From Alitta virens (lineage: Eukaryota > Annelida > Polychaeta > Phyllodocida > Nereididae): a stretch of 64,000 nucleotides of DNA. The stretch covers positions 35,157,136-35,221,135 of the forward strand of contig OW028580.1 in assembly GCA_932294295.1 (NCBI GenBank), read 5' to 3'. Below the pieces are notes generated by a model. The model had not been told where the DNA came from and made no database searches. It saw only the letters and a program-made list of their open reading frames with translations. Made by a program: the position numbers and the translations under genes. Positions 1 through 11,468 of this stretch are shown here, one piece after another. Numbering within the stretch: the first letter of the stretch is position 1; each line of letters opens with the position of its first letter.

Positions 1-190
1 TATACTTTAAGCTTTCTATTATACTGCAGAGTCAATTGAGATTACAACTGGTGTGGTTTGATAAACTTTTTCATAGCAGAGAGAGAGACAAAAAATAGAA
101 AAACTTGTCGAGGGGACCAGTCAGGCCCCCGTTGACACCACAAGGGTTAATAGCTTATGAATGACGATTGTTCCCATTTCTTTGGATTAG

Positions 191-931
191 GCAACTTTTG
201 CTTTGCTTGCGAAAAGGACCTAGAGGATAAATGCAGCGTCAAAATGCATTGCCCCGACCACTTCGGCAGTACTTGCTGGGTAAGTAGTCCAAACAAAGAA
301 GGTTTTAAGTTAAACGGTGGTAGTTAGCTTTAAGAAAAAAAAAATAAGGGAAGCTTAGAACTAAACAAAATATTGTAAATGTTTTTGATTAGTCAGCCGT
401 AAGAATGACATAAAAGCTGTTTTATGGCCTATATCTGTTAGTTTAATTGCATTTGTGTATTAATTTTTTTTTATATAAACCAATATAACATACTTAACTG
501 ATTATAACTCTCAAATATATAACTTTATCAAATTTTAAACAGTAGAAAAATAAACCTCAATTTTTTTATTTGTTGATGGAAATCTCTATGTTCTGTTCTC
601 AAAGCAATTATCTTATTATCAAGTACAAGGAATCAAAAGTTTTTAGTCGATCTGTGTTATAACAGACGTGTGTCAATATTAATGTGGCAATGGTCAAGCT
701 TTGACATTTTCCCTTTGGGTTTTACCCAGACACGGACTGATGGGAAGTATTTTTGGAAGGGCTGTGGATGTGAACAGTCTTTGAAAGGAGTTAAATGCTG
801 CATAGGAAGCCATTGCAATGGTAAAGAAACACAAGAATTTGAAAAGTCAACTTTAAAGACAAAATCAGCAAAAGGAGCACCTTCGAAACCTCGGTTATCG
901 AGACAACCACAAGCATCTGAACCACGTACAC
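191..931 (+). CDS. Gene 1 LU domain 1
   Basis: Exons 191-279 and 730-931. The A exon reads NFCFACEKDLEDKC and ends in Cys-Trp rather than the usual Cys-Tyr. The B exon has FWKGCGC, then KCCIGSHCN, followed by a basic Lys/Pro/Arg-rich tail of about 35 residues ending near RLSRQPQ, a minimal R-x-x-R site. The 202-nt B exon equals that of gene 2 domain 1. Introns 280-729 and 932-1411 are AT-rich with no recognised element. Confidence 0.85.
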
Positions 932-3900
932 GTAAGTTGAATTTTAATTCAATTTATTTGAGCATCTGGTATAAGAAACAACTGATTTATACATACATAT
1001 GTAAGCATAATAAACACATAACAGCTGGTTATATTACCATTACCACAATCAAGTACAAGTAATATAAATTTACATAAATAAGCTCCTATATTACAATAAC
1101 AATTTGACAAGAAAAAATAGAAAAGTAAATAAATAAAAGAAAAACATAAGGAAATTAAAATAATTTTGCAATCACATAATCTTCTCTAACCTCAAGTTTA
1201 CTTTTGAGTGACTCAAGTTAATATCCAGGACTCCAGGTGTTATTATCATAACCACATAATTTACTAAATAACATGTGTATAATATACAATTATGAAGAAT
1301 TGAAGATGATTAAATCGTAACTGTAATCATGGTAGTCAGTGGAGCTATATGGTTTAAATTGCTGTGCTTTATTTTCTTGTCTTTTTATAACAATGGTTGC
1401 TCCAAAAGCAGGACTTTGTCGAGTTTGTGAACAGCAGAAGGAAGAGGAATGCATAGCTGAACTTGAATGCAAGATTCCTGATGGCAACGTGTGCTATGTA
1501 AGTAATAATGAAAGAAAAAAGGAAAATCATAACGAAATGAAGTATTTGATGCCTTGGATTAATTTGAGATTTAATTGCTTTATGCTTTGTATTTGTATTT
1601 TACATTGCGGGTGTCAGCGAAGTATTTGACAATAATAGCAATTCCAGGTGTCGATCCAAAACTTTCTGAATAACAGTAACGCTAGATATGTCACTCATTT
1701 ACTATCTTTTTCCATCAGTATGTTTTGAATCAACAAATATACACCGTCAGTATGGCCTACAACTTTGCTCACAGGTGCTATAAGAAAGTCTGAAAGAATA
1801 AAGCATATGTTTAAGGCGATTGGCCATCTCATAACTATCACATGAAGACATCCAACCATATTTTGATGACGTCATCCAAATGTGATGTCATCAACAGCAC
1901 TCAATGACCTGATAGGGCTGGTCAGTTCTTGTGCGACCTTGTATGCAGAAATATCAATACAATACATGACGTCACCACAGCCAATTGTTGATAAGGGCTA
2001 TTCCATTTTTTAAAAAAAAGGGGGGGGGATGGACCAGAAACTTTTTGGATCCCCTCCCCCCACCCCGATATCTTGTTTTTGACAGACAAATTCAAACCCC
2101 CCCCCCCCCTCTTTTTCTCTTTGGAGAACCCCTCCTCCCCACTTTTTCAAAAATGTCCTCTTTTTTAATAGAACAGCCCTAACGTCATCTAGTATTGTTT
2201 AATGGTGACGTAATATATTGTAGTAGTATTCCGGGTACAAGGTCACATGAGAACTGACCAGCCCTATTTGATGATGATGTCATTAAACAATGGTTGGCCC
2301 GTCATGCTGTTAGATTCCACAATTAGTAATGATAAGCCCATAGTGCATTACGACTTACAATTTGCTTAGAACTGTTGTTTATATTTTGAAGACTTATAGG
2401 AATGGAACCGATGTCACAAAAGGCTGTGGATGTGATAGAAGAACAAGCGGAATAGTATGTTGCAGAGGACCATTATGCAATAGCGTTGTAGGAGAGAATG
2501 TTAAAAATGCACCTCTGCCAATTCCAAGCAAAGTGGCAAACTCCAAGCTTGTTAGAAATTTAAATATGTTGATTCATTCTAACAACAGACAGAATTTGCA
2601 AGGACAAGCTGCTGATCCGCAGATGCTTACTGGACAAAATGAACCTCGACAGAACCCAAATGAATTAGATAATGTTAGATATAGGGACACTTCGACAAAT
2701 GCTGATCTTGGAAATAGAGAAACAGTATCAAAGGAACTGCAAAATACTATCCCTATAGATAACACTTATGGACAAAATATGCCGGGATCAAACCCAAATG
2801 CATTGGTCAATGCCAAAACCGTCCTGAAAACCCCTATGCAAAATGTAAAAAGTATGACGCAGACCAGGAACCAGCAGATCATTTCAGACCCAACCTCAGA
2901 ATCGATGAACGCCATAGCTGGCATGAATGCAGCTGAACCAGAGGACAATGCAGACTCTCAAGGTGTTCAGAATTTTCCTTCACAGACCTCCAAGGAATTA
3001 GGTTCTGGCCCAAAGCAAACTACACAAGAACTAATTGATGCTAATGGAGGTAGGGGACATGTGTTGAACATGGACCAAATGCCGAGTAGCAAAGCAAGGC
3101 ATAAAATGACCTCAACAGCCCAAGCAGAATCAGGTGATATGAGACGACAATCATCAGGAGAAACTAATAAGGAATCAGCACATGATGAGGATTTGTCTGC
3201 ACCAAGGACAGAACCGACTGATACCAACCCAAAACCCAAAAGTAATCGTAGATCAGCAACTCCAGGAAAAGCAAGTAAAAATCAGTCGTCAACTGCACAA
3301 AAAAACAGCAAGACCGAGTCTGTTGATTATACTGCACTGACTACACAAGATAGAGCAAATGAAAAGTATGAAAAAACATCCACTAGACAGGATGTAGAGG
3401 ATACAAACTCAGTAGATAACCTTGGCGATTCGTCCGCCGAGGAATATGGTGATATTGAAACCAAACCAAATTTGCCGGACCAAACTGCAACGGAAACTAC
3501 TGAAAAAAACTCACAAATTATTGGATACTCACAAGACCCACAAGAATTAAACGAGACCAATTCCCTAAAACCTAACAGACACCATTTACCCAAGAAAATT
3601 CAGGAAAAAATTACCGAGACCAACTATCATCAAGGAGTGCCATCAACAGTGAAAGATGCCAGCTTAGAAAATAATGGGCCCACAGAAGGTATCATATATT
3701 TTTATATTTATAATCCTGTGAAAGTATTGATTTGTGGAGAGTGACTGGAGACATTCAGAAATTGTTACTATCCATTACTTGAATGAACTTCGTTAATATG
3801 GTGTGGCATTGCTCTTGCAACTGTAACTTAATATAAACACATCACACATTTTTCTGAGATGATTCTTACCCAAAGCACATTTCAAGTTAATGTTATTTCA

Positions 3901-6900
3901 CTAATGATATCTACTTTAGTTTCACTTCTGATATTTTCTATACCTAGAGCATGGTATTCATTGTCATTACTGTATCAAGCAACTGGAACAAGATTGTAAT
4001 GAAAAGCATCACTGCAACTGGAACCAAGGCAACAAATGCTATGTAAGTATTATCTTAAAGTTCCTATGCCTCTAGATTTAGCATAGGCAAATAATTATGT
4101 AAACCAATACTACCTTCTTGTCTCATGACATTTTTACCATTACATGCTCATTTGTGCACAGCAATTTAACTTTAAGGTTCAATAAATAACATAAATAGAG
4201 TTTTTCATGCCATCAAAAATTCACTATGTACAAAAGCCAAGCGATGACATCACAATACTGTAGTACAATGGATGATGATGCCAAATCCATTGTGTTTCAA
4301 ATGTTCTGGTTAAGGTATGCTCTTTTTTTTTTTGTAATTAAGCCTGGTAGAATCATTAGCTCACACAAATTTCCTTGATTAAAAAAGAAAATTGTAATTT
4401 TGACAGACAGTGCAGCTTTAAGTAATGTTTTGTAAGAGCAGCAGCAGAGTTCAAATAGAGTCTAAAGAAAAAGTCCATTAGTAAAGGTGTGGCTGTCAGG
4501 GAGTTGCGGACTTTAATAGTGACATCAGGGCAGTCGCAAAACTATCTGAAAAGGCTGATTGACATATAAAATGGAAGAAGAACTAGGGGGAGTGGGAGCA
4601 CCTCCACTTTTTGAGTGTTTTATTGATTGAAGTGCCCTTTTGGCTGTATCTTATACTGATTATATTTGAAGTGCCCCCGTCATTGGTGCCGGCCCAGTTC
4701 AGATTACATTCTGCCTCACCTGGCTGGTCACTTATCTGCCACTTCCCTCTGGGTTCCTGCCTGTCCTAATTAGCCCATCAGGTGCAGAAATACAGGACGT
4801 AAAGCCCTAATCACCCACCACCACCTCCCTCTGTGCTAATGTTTTTGATCCAACCCTGGAATGGCCTGGATTTCACTGTTCAAACCTACAACTTTGATGA
4901 TGGCCTTTATTTTACTGATGGGTACACACAATACAGAGCCCAAGTGTCATCACAAGTCTACATGTATTTTTTGCAGGATTTTATTCATAATATTGTGTCC
5001 ATTTGTCATTTTGTCACAGACCTATACAGAGGAAGATTATGTTTGGAAAGGCTGTGGATGTGGTGTATCGGGATACGAAGGTGAAATATGTTGTACAGGA
5101 GAATTATGTAATGCAAAGAATATGGCAGCAGAAAAAGAGGGTGAGTATTATATGTTTCTAATCTTGCAAAAATATTAGCGATATTTTGTAGTACTGGGGC
5201 TCAGGGAAGGTGTTGAAAGATATATAAATTTTGAATACTTTCTGAATTTTGCAGAATATATAATGCTAATTAACTCATAATGTCTTTAATTTCCAATTGT
5301 ACACATTTATACCTTCTCGATAAGTGTAATGCAATAAATATGTATATATATATACATATATATGTGATTCTTACTCTCTTCATGCAATTAACTACATTAT
5401 TTCCACTTAAGATACAATTGCCATAATAATTTATTAGCCATCTGGTTAACTGATAATGGAAGTGTAAGGGTAGGACTTGCTATTAATTTTGACTTTGAAA
5501 CAGGAAATTATTCACGTGGATTCTTTTCTTCTTCTTTTTCACAGATGTTGCCAACTTCTGCATGTACTGTAGCCACAAAACAGAAAGTGAATGTACAATG
5601 AAACTGCATTGTTACAAAAAATTTGGTGACAGCTGCTATGTAAGTGTACAATTTTCTCTTAAATTTGGGGAGGGGGGGGGGGATATTTCGTGGATTTCTA
5701 GTGTTAGTAAATCATTGAAGAATTTGTCAGTGTGCTAAACAATATCCAATATTATATTTGTGTATATTTCTGATTCATATTAACGATAACCTGCAATTGC
5801 TTTGATTAATTACTCGTTAGTATGTGATATTGTTATCCGCACTTATTTGTAGTGCCACTAGGTTATGTCTATGACCTGTAGCCTGTCAATAAAGAACTTA
5901 ATTGAACTTGAGCTCCAATACAAGTGTATCAGTCTACATGATTCTTCACCTTAAGAGTGGTCAATGACTGAAATATAAAATTCTTTGCATTTTATTTTGG
6001 TCCTCCACAGGCATACAAGGAAGGTGGCCATGTTTGGAAAGGCTGTGGATGCAGCCGGGGAACAAGATGTTGCAGGGGACAATACTGCAATAAGAATTTG
6101 AAACTGAATGAAACTAATCTTTCAAGTGGCGAAACTATTTCATCAAGTGGCCATCATGTTCGATCAAGTGATGATACTGTTCAATCAAGTGGCAAAATTG
6201 TTCCGTTTAGTGCCAACTCTGGGGACATAAGTGGTGTGAATTCTGCGCAAAATGTGGCGAATGATGCACCAAGTTTGCACCATCCTGGTAAGAATAGTGT
6301 TTCTTTGAATGCAATTTGGATGTGTACAATGACAAAAGGGAAAGTATCTACCAAAGGTCAGTGCCACAGAAGCAGACAACCATTGTTTGATGATGTCATT
6401 CTTGTGTACACTAAATGATGACATCATCTAATTCTGCTTTATCAGCTCGGGTGACATTGCCCTCTGGTACTTTTTCTCCCCATTGAATGAGCTAAGTAAC
6501 AGTGTATTGGAGTTGTGTGTATATAGTCAGACAGTACAATAGATAGATACTTAGGTGCATACAAATTAACAACAATTGTATATAACCATAACGGACAAAC
6601 AGTAATAAATGTTACCTTTTACTTCTCCAGGCACTCAATGTCACGTTTGTGCTAAGTCCAGCCAGTTTGAATGCCAAATCACCATGAATTGCCATCTGAG
6701 CTTTGGGCAGTACTGCTATGTAAGTCAAACCATATCTATAGACATTGAGTTCAGAATCAAAATTATTTTAGGTATGAATTTGTGTCAAAAAAATGATTAA
6801 CCTTAAGGTCTAATTAGTCATATCATTGCTCTATACAATTGTTTTCATAACCGAGAGGTTTTGTTCTTAAGTGTTACTTTTCTTTGTTTTCAAAGACATA

Positions 6901-7312
6901 CAAGAGAGACAAATTATTTTGGTATGGTTGTGGATGTCCGATGCACTCAAAATTTTCACTGCTATTGAAATGCTGCTCTGGCGACTACTGCAATCATCCT
7001 CATCAAGATGTTTTTCCTGGAGAAAACAAAGTTGAAAGTAAAACCACAAGTTACTCTGGTGATGAGAAACCTGGGTACCACAAGAATTATGATGAGGGTA
7101 ACTCGGCAGGACCTTTGTATCATAAGAACTACGAGGGCAATCTTACTGGACCTGACAGCAGCCCTGCAGGACTCCAAAAAGATAACCAGATGTCAGATTT
7201 AAACTTACTAATGGCCAAAAAAAGCACTACAACACTCTGGTTCATTGTTATATTAGTGTTAATGGGTGTATTTTTTATTTTTTTAATGGCCTTGCTCGGT
7301 TTCAGAAGATGA
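191..7312 (+). CDS. Gene 1: multi-domain LU (Ly6/uPAR-type) membrane protein, 5'-partial
   Basis: Ten exons join in one frame: 191-279, 730-931, 1412-1497, 2392-3688, 3948-4042, 5020-5140, 5545-5639, 6011-6287, 6631-6719, 6896-7312. They give about 922 residues. Seen: five ten-cysteine domains, each split by a phase-0 intron after Cys-Tyr (Cys-Trp in the first) and separated from the next by a phase-1 intron. A long Cys-free hydrophilic stretch follows domain 2, a Ser-Gly-rich linker follows domain 4, and a C-terminal hydrophobic segment precedes the stop. Known of the family: C-C-x4-C-N near the end with early C-x2-C marks LU/three-finger extracellular domains. Inferred: a type I membrane or GPI-linked surface protein. 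No signal peptide or start codon is visible in 1-190, so the first exon lies upstream. The nearest relative in the window is gene 2, whose first domain shares the 202-nt B exon and Cys-Trp ending. Function unknown. Confidence 0.85.
1412..3688 (+). CDS. Gene 1 LU domain 2 with giant stalk exon
   Basis: Exons 1412-1497 and 2392-3688. The A exon is short (GLCRVCEQQKEEEC). The second exon begins TYRNGTDVTKGCGC, has VCCRGPLCN, and runs on for about 385 Cys-free residues rich in Ser, Thr, Asn, Gln, Lys and Glu, ending TEG at a phase-1 donor (gtatca). Such composition suggests an extended disordered, perhaps O-glycosylated stalk. At 1297 nt it is about ten times the usual B exon. The frame stays open past the donor to 3744, so intron retention would end the protein there. 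The internal intron carries nested MITEs (1914-2265). Confidence 0.85.
1914..2265. mobile_element. Family F MITE with nested family G element
   Basis: Outer inverted ends: AGGGCTGGTCAGTTCTTGTG at the left matches the reverse of CACATGAGAACTGACCAGCC at the right. It includes TGACGTCA-type palindromes. Inside, 1994-2180 forms a second element with AGGGCTATTCC / GAACAGCCCT ends and long G and C runs, related to 47750-47872. Confidence 0.6.
3948..5140 (+). CDS. Gene 1 LU domain 3 (E type)
   Basis: Exons 3948-4042 and 5020-5140. The A exon reads GIHCHYCIKQLEQDC; the B exon has VWKGCGC and ICCTGELCNAKN, close to the E-type domains of gene 2. Two AG acceptors two bases apart occur at the A exon; phase fixes the start at 3948. 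The 977-nt internal intron starts with a family C MITE copy (4056-4422) and then has unassigned sequence; the following 404-nt intron shows only AT-rich and TA-repeat sequence. Confidence 0.87.
4056..4422. mobile_element. Family C MITE copy
   Basis: Aligns by eye with 42442-42854 through ACCATTACATGC, CATGCCATCAAAA, ATGACATCACAATACT and the right end TTGACAGACAGTGCAGC. The left end is degraded. Lies in the internal intron of gene 1 domain 3. Confidence 0.6.
5545..6287 (+). CDS. Gene 1 LU domain 4 with Ser-Gly linker
   Basis: Exons 5545-5639 and 6011-6287. The A exon reads ANFCMYCSHKTESEC. The B exon has HVWKGCGC, a shortened loop and RCCRGQYCNKN, then about 55 residues with recurring Ser-Ser-Gly and N-E-T / N-L-S glycosylation sequons, ending at donor gtaaga. 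The linker probably spaces domain 4 from domain 5. Intron 5640-6010 contains a retroposon-like tail (CTGTCAATAAAG near 5885); intron 6288-6630 holds half of a family E MITE. Confidence 0.86.
6340..6490. mobile_element. Family E MITE copy (partial)
   Basis: Contains TGATGATGTCATT, GATGACATCATC and a right end GCCCTCTGGTACTTTTTCTC matching the element at 52671-52828. The left end is weak. Confidence 0.45.
6631..7312 (+). CDS. Gene 1 LU domain 5 and C-terminal membrane segment
   Basis: Exons 6631-6719 and 6896-7312. The A exon reads TQCHVCAKSSQFEC. The terminal exon has LFWYGCGC (Lys replaced by Tyr), an enlarged loop, KCCSGDYCN, a hydrophilic region with two YHKNY motifs, then about 20 hydrophobic residues starting LWFIVILVLMG and ending in Gly-Phe-Arg-Arg before the stop at 7310-7312. 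This fits a single-pass membrane anchor with a tiny cytoplasmic end; a GPI signal is less likely because basic residues follow the hydrophobic run. Confidence 0.87.
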
Positions 7313-7400
7313 TATGTTGCATATTATCATTGGTTAATAATGTACAGTTTAATTTATATTATACATATTTGAATATATTTATTGTACAATTGTTGGCATG

Positions 7401-7406
7401 AATAAA
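7401..7406 (+). terminator. Poly(A) signal of gene 1
   Basis: AATAAA lies 89 bases after the gene 1 stop codon, in AT-rich sequence with no further exon of gene 1 visible. This supports gene 1 ending here. Cleavage site not determined. Confidence 0.6.
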
Positions 7407-7499
7407 GAATTGACCGTGATCATAATCAATGTTTTAATTTTTCAGCCCTTTGCTTTAATGGCAAGGAAAAGTACCACCTGGCAAATTACCTTACTGGCA

Positions 7500-7735
7500 T
7501 TCCATTATAACGTTATGATGATCAGTGTCGCCGATTTGCGACTTAAAGAGTCGTTTTATGAAAAATTGAGGTCAGAGAGGTTTAAATTTATGCTACAGCA
7601 ACACCTACACACAATAAACTTTGAAGTTTGAAAATTGGACAAAAATTTAAGGAGCTGTGTATTAAAATGTATTACGAAGCGACGACGCAAATGATGTTCA
7701 TGACATTCGTCTATGCCTCATTTTTATATTCTGTA
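7500..7735. repeat. Family D repeat fragment
   Basis: This stretch aligns by eye with the interior of the longer element at 37712-38317: shared blocks include TCGCCGATT, TTATGAA.AATTGAGGTC, GAAAATTGGAC and TTATGCCTC-like sequence. The terminal inverted repeats are not clear here. A reading frame at 7398-7631 overlaps it and is not kept open in the other copy, so it is not a gene. Confidence 0.55.
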
Positions 7736-7859
7736 GTATTTTCCAGACAATATGACTGATCGTGATATTTTTCAGTGATATTTGATATTCTAAAATGAAA
7801 TGGTGCTATTAGTTTATTTGCCGAAAGCACCATTGGATGCAGCAACTGTCACTAAATAT

Positions 7860-7975
7860 GTTAAATGACTTCATCTATATTGTGATGTCATCCATGCAAC
7901 AATGGTGTAGTGACATCATCTTATTGTCTTTTTATCTGCTACAGTGGTAGTGCCCTCTGTAGACCCTGTTACTTT
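7860..7975. repeat. Family E-like MITE relic
   Basis: Contains TGATGTCATC blocks, GACATCATC and a terminal TGCCCTCTG, resembling the element at 52671-52828. Only one end is convincing. It lies in the intergenic region after gene 1. Confidence 0.35.
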
Positions 7976-8424
7976 ATTGCAGCTATCACTATTGAATACA
8001 CCCGTGTGTTTGATATCAATATATATGCGCAATCGGAATTTATTCAATAGCCATTAATGAAAATAAAAATGAAAAATTCATCTGGCAAATTGACACAATC
8101 ATGTATCTTTAAGTTTGAATAGTTTATTATAAAAACATTTATGTACAATAAAAACAACTGGGGAGTAAGAGTTAATCACAATAAATACTCCCCCTACCTT
8201 GGAAATTTACAAAGTGGAGTTTACGTTTGAAACTAGGTACAGAGTGGCTTTGTACAATATTACAACAAAGGCAATTACAGTTATGAACTATTCTGTTTAT
8301 ACAAAGCTATTTTCTTTTCTCAATTCTGCTATAATATTTATTTAAATAATCAAGCAATTGTTCGTACATAGATTGTACAGGTGATTTTGCAAATACACAA
8401 TAGATTAGATATTTACATTAGTAT

Positions 8425-8645
8425 GTGAAAATTTATGTTTTCATATCATCAAAATCTAAATTTAAAAGTTCTGAGGTGCCTTCCAGGCATTTGGTTAAAT
8501 CTTTGATTCGTTGTGCTCGGATTTCATCAATTTGTTGTCTTGGTCTTTGTACTGCAAAGCTTCGAAGATGGGCCTCAGAGCAAGACCATTGTTCGCAAAT
8601 CTTTCTGATGTTGCTGCGTATGATACCTTGTCGAGTCACTGTCAG
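8425..8645 (-). pseudogene. Possible retroelement C-terminal remnant (minus strand)
   Basis: A minus-strand frame of about 70 residues (8433-8639) includes IRKICEQWSCSEAHLRSF and ends ELLNLDFDDM. Downstream on the same strand is AT-rich sequence with AATAAAC-like ends near 8120, as in LINE 3' ends. No catalytic motif is present, so assignment is tentative; it may be chance. Confidence 0.25.
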
Positions 8646-8819
8646 AATCTTACTTTGTCATTATCAGTTTTTGAATAGATATATAAGTGAATGTTATGAC
8701 CTCTATAGATAGGAATTTATAGAAGTGTATGAATTTTTTTATATTAATTAACGTTACACCTTTAATCATTTAAAAAAAACTGTGTCAAATCTGATTTTAA
8801 GTCTATGTGCTAAACTGGT

Positions 8820-9845
8820 TTAAACATATTTATTAAATTTTGCCAACGAGCCAAAAGGCTCAAGAACAGGTTGAAGTACCCTTTAATTTCATAACAACTT
8901 TGACCATATCTCTCGTACTACAAGAAAAAGTGTTTAAGGTATCATTACAAACTGGATTAAACTCTGGCAAATACATGATTATAATTTACCAAGACTGAAG
9001 AGAAATATTTTAAGAATTCAGAAGCTTTGTTACAATCAGTAAGTTCAGGTCAGAGTAGTTGGTTAAGAAAAGTTAAACAAATTATTACTGAATTTGTACA
9101 AATTGAGGACTTGAATACAATTGCTAGAACATTTGCAGTAAACATATACACCAAAACGCAAGAAAACCTATTGGCAAAAATATATGACTCTATTCAGCAA
9201 CCAAAACTTCGAACATATAAACTCATTAAATCAGATTATAGAATTGAACCATACCTTCTGTTAAACTTGGGTAGAAAAACTTATAATAAAATAGCTAGAT
9301 TCAGAACCAGTTCCTATAACCTTCGTATAGAAACAGGTAGACATGAAAGACCATTAATACCTGTAGAAGAGAGACTATGTACGAAATGTAACTTAAATGA
9401 AGTTGAGGATGAGATACACTCATTAATAATATGTCCAAATAACACATCACTTCGCCTACGACTGTTTTATCTAGCTAGAGTTTACATATATGATTTTGAC
9501 ATAATGAATGACGCCAATAAATTTAGATCTATCATGTGCTCAAAGGAATCTGAGCTACTGAGGTGCCTGGGAAAATTCTTAATTGATATTGATATGTGAG
9601 TTATATTTTCTCTATCTTCTGACACTGTACAGTATACATACATAGATGTTACTATAAACATTATTTAAAAAAAATTAAGTCTGGGGGCTGGAACCGCGTT
9701 ACTAGTATAACATATGCTTATCTAGTTTACAAATTTTATTTGAAAATTTCTGTATTTTCTGTATTCCTGTATTTTCTGTTCTTTATTTTATTTATGACAT
9801 ATATATCATGGATGATATTTTACTGTCAATAAAAATTATATATAT
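8820..9845 (+). mobile_element. LINE (non-LTR retrotransposon) 3' fragment
   Basis: The frame 8985-9599 encodes the C-terminal end of a non-LTR retrotransposon protein. Visible marks are RTSSYNLRIETGRHER followed by EERLCTKCN..VEDEIHSLIICPN, a C-x2-C..H..C zinc-binding pattern typical of the region after the reverse transcriptase in LINE ORF2 proteins. Endonuclease and polymerase motifs are missing, so the copy is 5'-truncated and inactive. After the stop an AT-rich 3' part ends with GTCAATAAAAATTATAT near 9840. The left boundary is uncertain; 8820-8875 matches a short fragment at 28228-28275. Confidence 0.7.
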
Positions 9846-10894
9846 AGTATTACCAGTTTGACTTTTTTATGCAACCATAAAATTTCCCAACGGTGTTTTG
9901 GTTTGTGAACAAATTAATATTTACTATTAAACCACGGTGCATTCCTTATCTTCCGAGTACAAACAATAGGAACAAAATTGTATATTGCAGTACAACGTGT
10001 ATTGATGATATTTTTAAAAGCTGACCAATACTCATTAGTGGAATGACAATCGGCATAAACAACATCCTAAACTAGGATAGCCAAAAAAAGCATTGATAAT
10101 CCTGTAATCAGCCACAGTACCAAATCAAGCTTATTGTCTAACCTTGTTGGAAAATCAACCAATTGTTCAGCTCCTAGTTTAAAACACAGCGTAAGGAATT
10201 CTCTACATTCAAGAAATGTCAGGTAGATTAAAGTCACCGAAAAGAACAAATGATTTCATGTTTTGTAGATAAACCAGTAAAATATATAAAGTTCCATGGA
10301 ATTTTCTAAGTCAGTGTCTGGTGATCTATAAACCAGGCTATAGGCCTATCTTACAAACTAAAATACATTCACATCTGTTAAAACATAGCTTTGCAACAAG
10401 TTTACATAGGATGTTATTTTTTACAGAAGTACGCCACCACCATTATTATGTGGTCTGTCATGTCTAAAAAATATGTAGTCAATTCTTTGCAAAAGAGCAT
10501 ATTTATAATAAAATAAAGATAAAATTAATTGGGCATGACATTGACAATTCCTTGGTCATGTGGAAAACACATAATTTTTTGAATTGCCAAATAAATAAAT
10601 AATATATAAAATATGAGCAGTGTATCCCAAGAATACACTATGAAAACAAAGATAGTATATGTATTTTCTTGAGGCAGCTCAGCTCAGATGGAAGTAGTCT
10701 TCAGCAACAAGATCTGTTTTGCAAAAATACCAGACTTAGTACTACGTAATGAAAATCATACATAGTAATGCAATATTTTATTATACTGTAGACCTTGCCA
10801 AAGTCAAATGAACTCATTGAAGTTGATTTGTTGCTCAGCTCGAACCGAAGTTAACATTTGTTTAAATTGCTTATTCTTGATTAGACATTGTTTC
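9846..10894. other. Intergenic, no gene recognised
   Basis: AT-rich sequence between the LINE fragment and a MITE. Short frames on both strands lack similarity to known proteins or to the LU modules. No signal-peptide exon with a phase-1 donor could be picked out, although the first exon and promoter of gene 2 should lie between gene 1 and 11468. Confidence 0.5.
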
Positions 10895-11352
10895 TAGAGC
10901 CCCGTTCCCTGACCTTCAAGAACTGCTGAAAATTTTGTGCTGAACTCTCACAAATTGTGAGTGTGCCAAAGTTCACGGCAGTTTGCAAATGTCATCTGTC
11001 AATAGGTCAATTTTTTATTAGCATATTTTCGAAACCCCACAATCTTTTTTCTTGTTGCGGCGAACGGTAAGGAACATCTACGATCTCAATACAAACTATT
11101 GCAAAGTACCTACAAACTTCTAAGAATTTCTACAATTAAACTCTTACGATGATTTTTGCACAAGTCTAAAAATTGTCGTTGCCTTCCAGGAAATGTGAAG
11201 AATTTGGACAAACTCTTTGAGACAAACTTCGACGGTTAGCTATGACCTTTTACCAAAGAGAGTTAAATGTCTATTGTCTAACAAACTTTTTGACAAAATT
11301 ATAGTTTGTGGGAGTTCAGCAAGCAGTTTGGCAAAGTGGGAACAGGGTTTAA
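10895..11352. mobile_element. Family H MITE, about 458 bp
   Basis: The ends are imperfect inverted repeats: the left end TAGAGCCCCGTTCCC with AACTGCTGAA inside pairs with the right end TTCAGCAAGCAG and GGGAACAGGGTTTAA. No coding frame inside. It sits just upstream of the first visible exon of gene 2. Confidence 0.6.
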
Positions 11353-11468
11353 TACTCATAATTCAGTATTATGCATGAAAATGTAATTAATACAACAAAC
11401 AAAGATTGCCCAAAACTATTGGCGACTTGATTACCTATTCATAAGGTTTTCCCATTTCTTAGGAATAG

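Noticed and set aside
1290..1487. Minus-strand open frames opposite LU exons, many with P-H-P-Q-P-F-Q-K-like peptides
   Set aside because: They are the antisense of the conserved WKGCGC coding region (other examples at 20889, 47415, 55410, 56162), lie wholly over well-supported exons and have no splice structure of their own.
2574..3593. Four minus-strand frames opposite the giant exon of gene 1
   Set aside because: They are a by-product of low stop density opposite a long Ser/Thr/Asn/Gln-rich coding stretch.
7398..7631. 77-codon + strand frame after gene 1
   Set aside because: It overlaps the family D repeat; the homologous part at 37880-38110 does not keep the frame.
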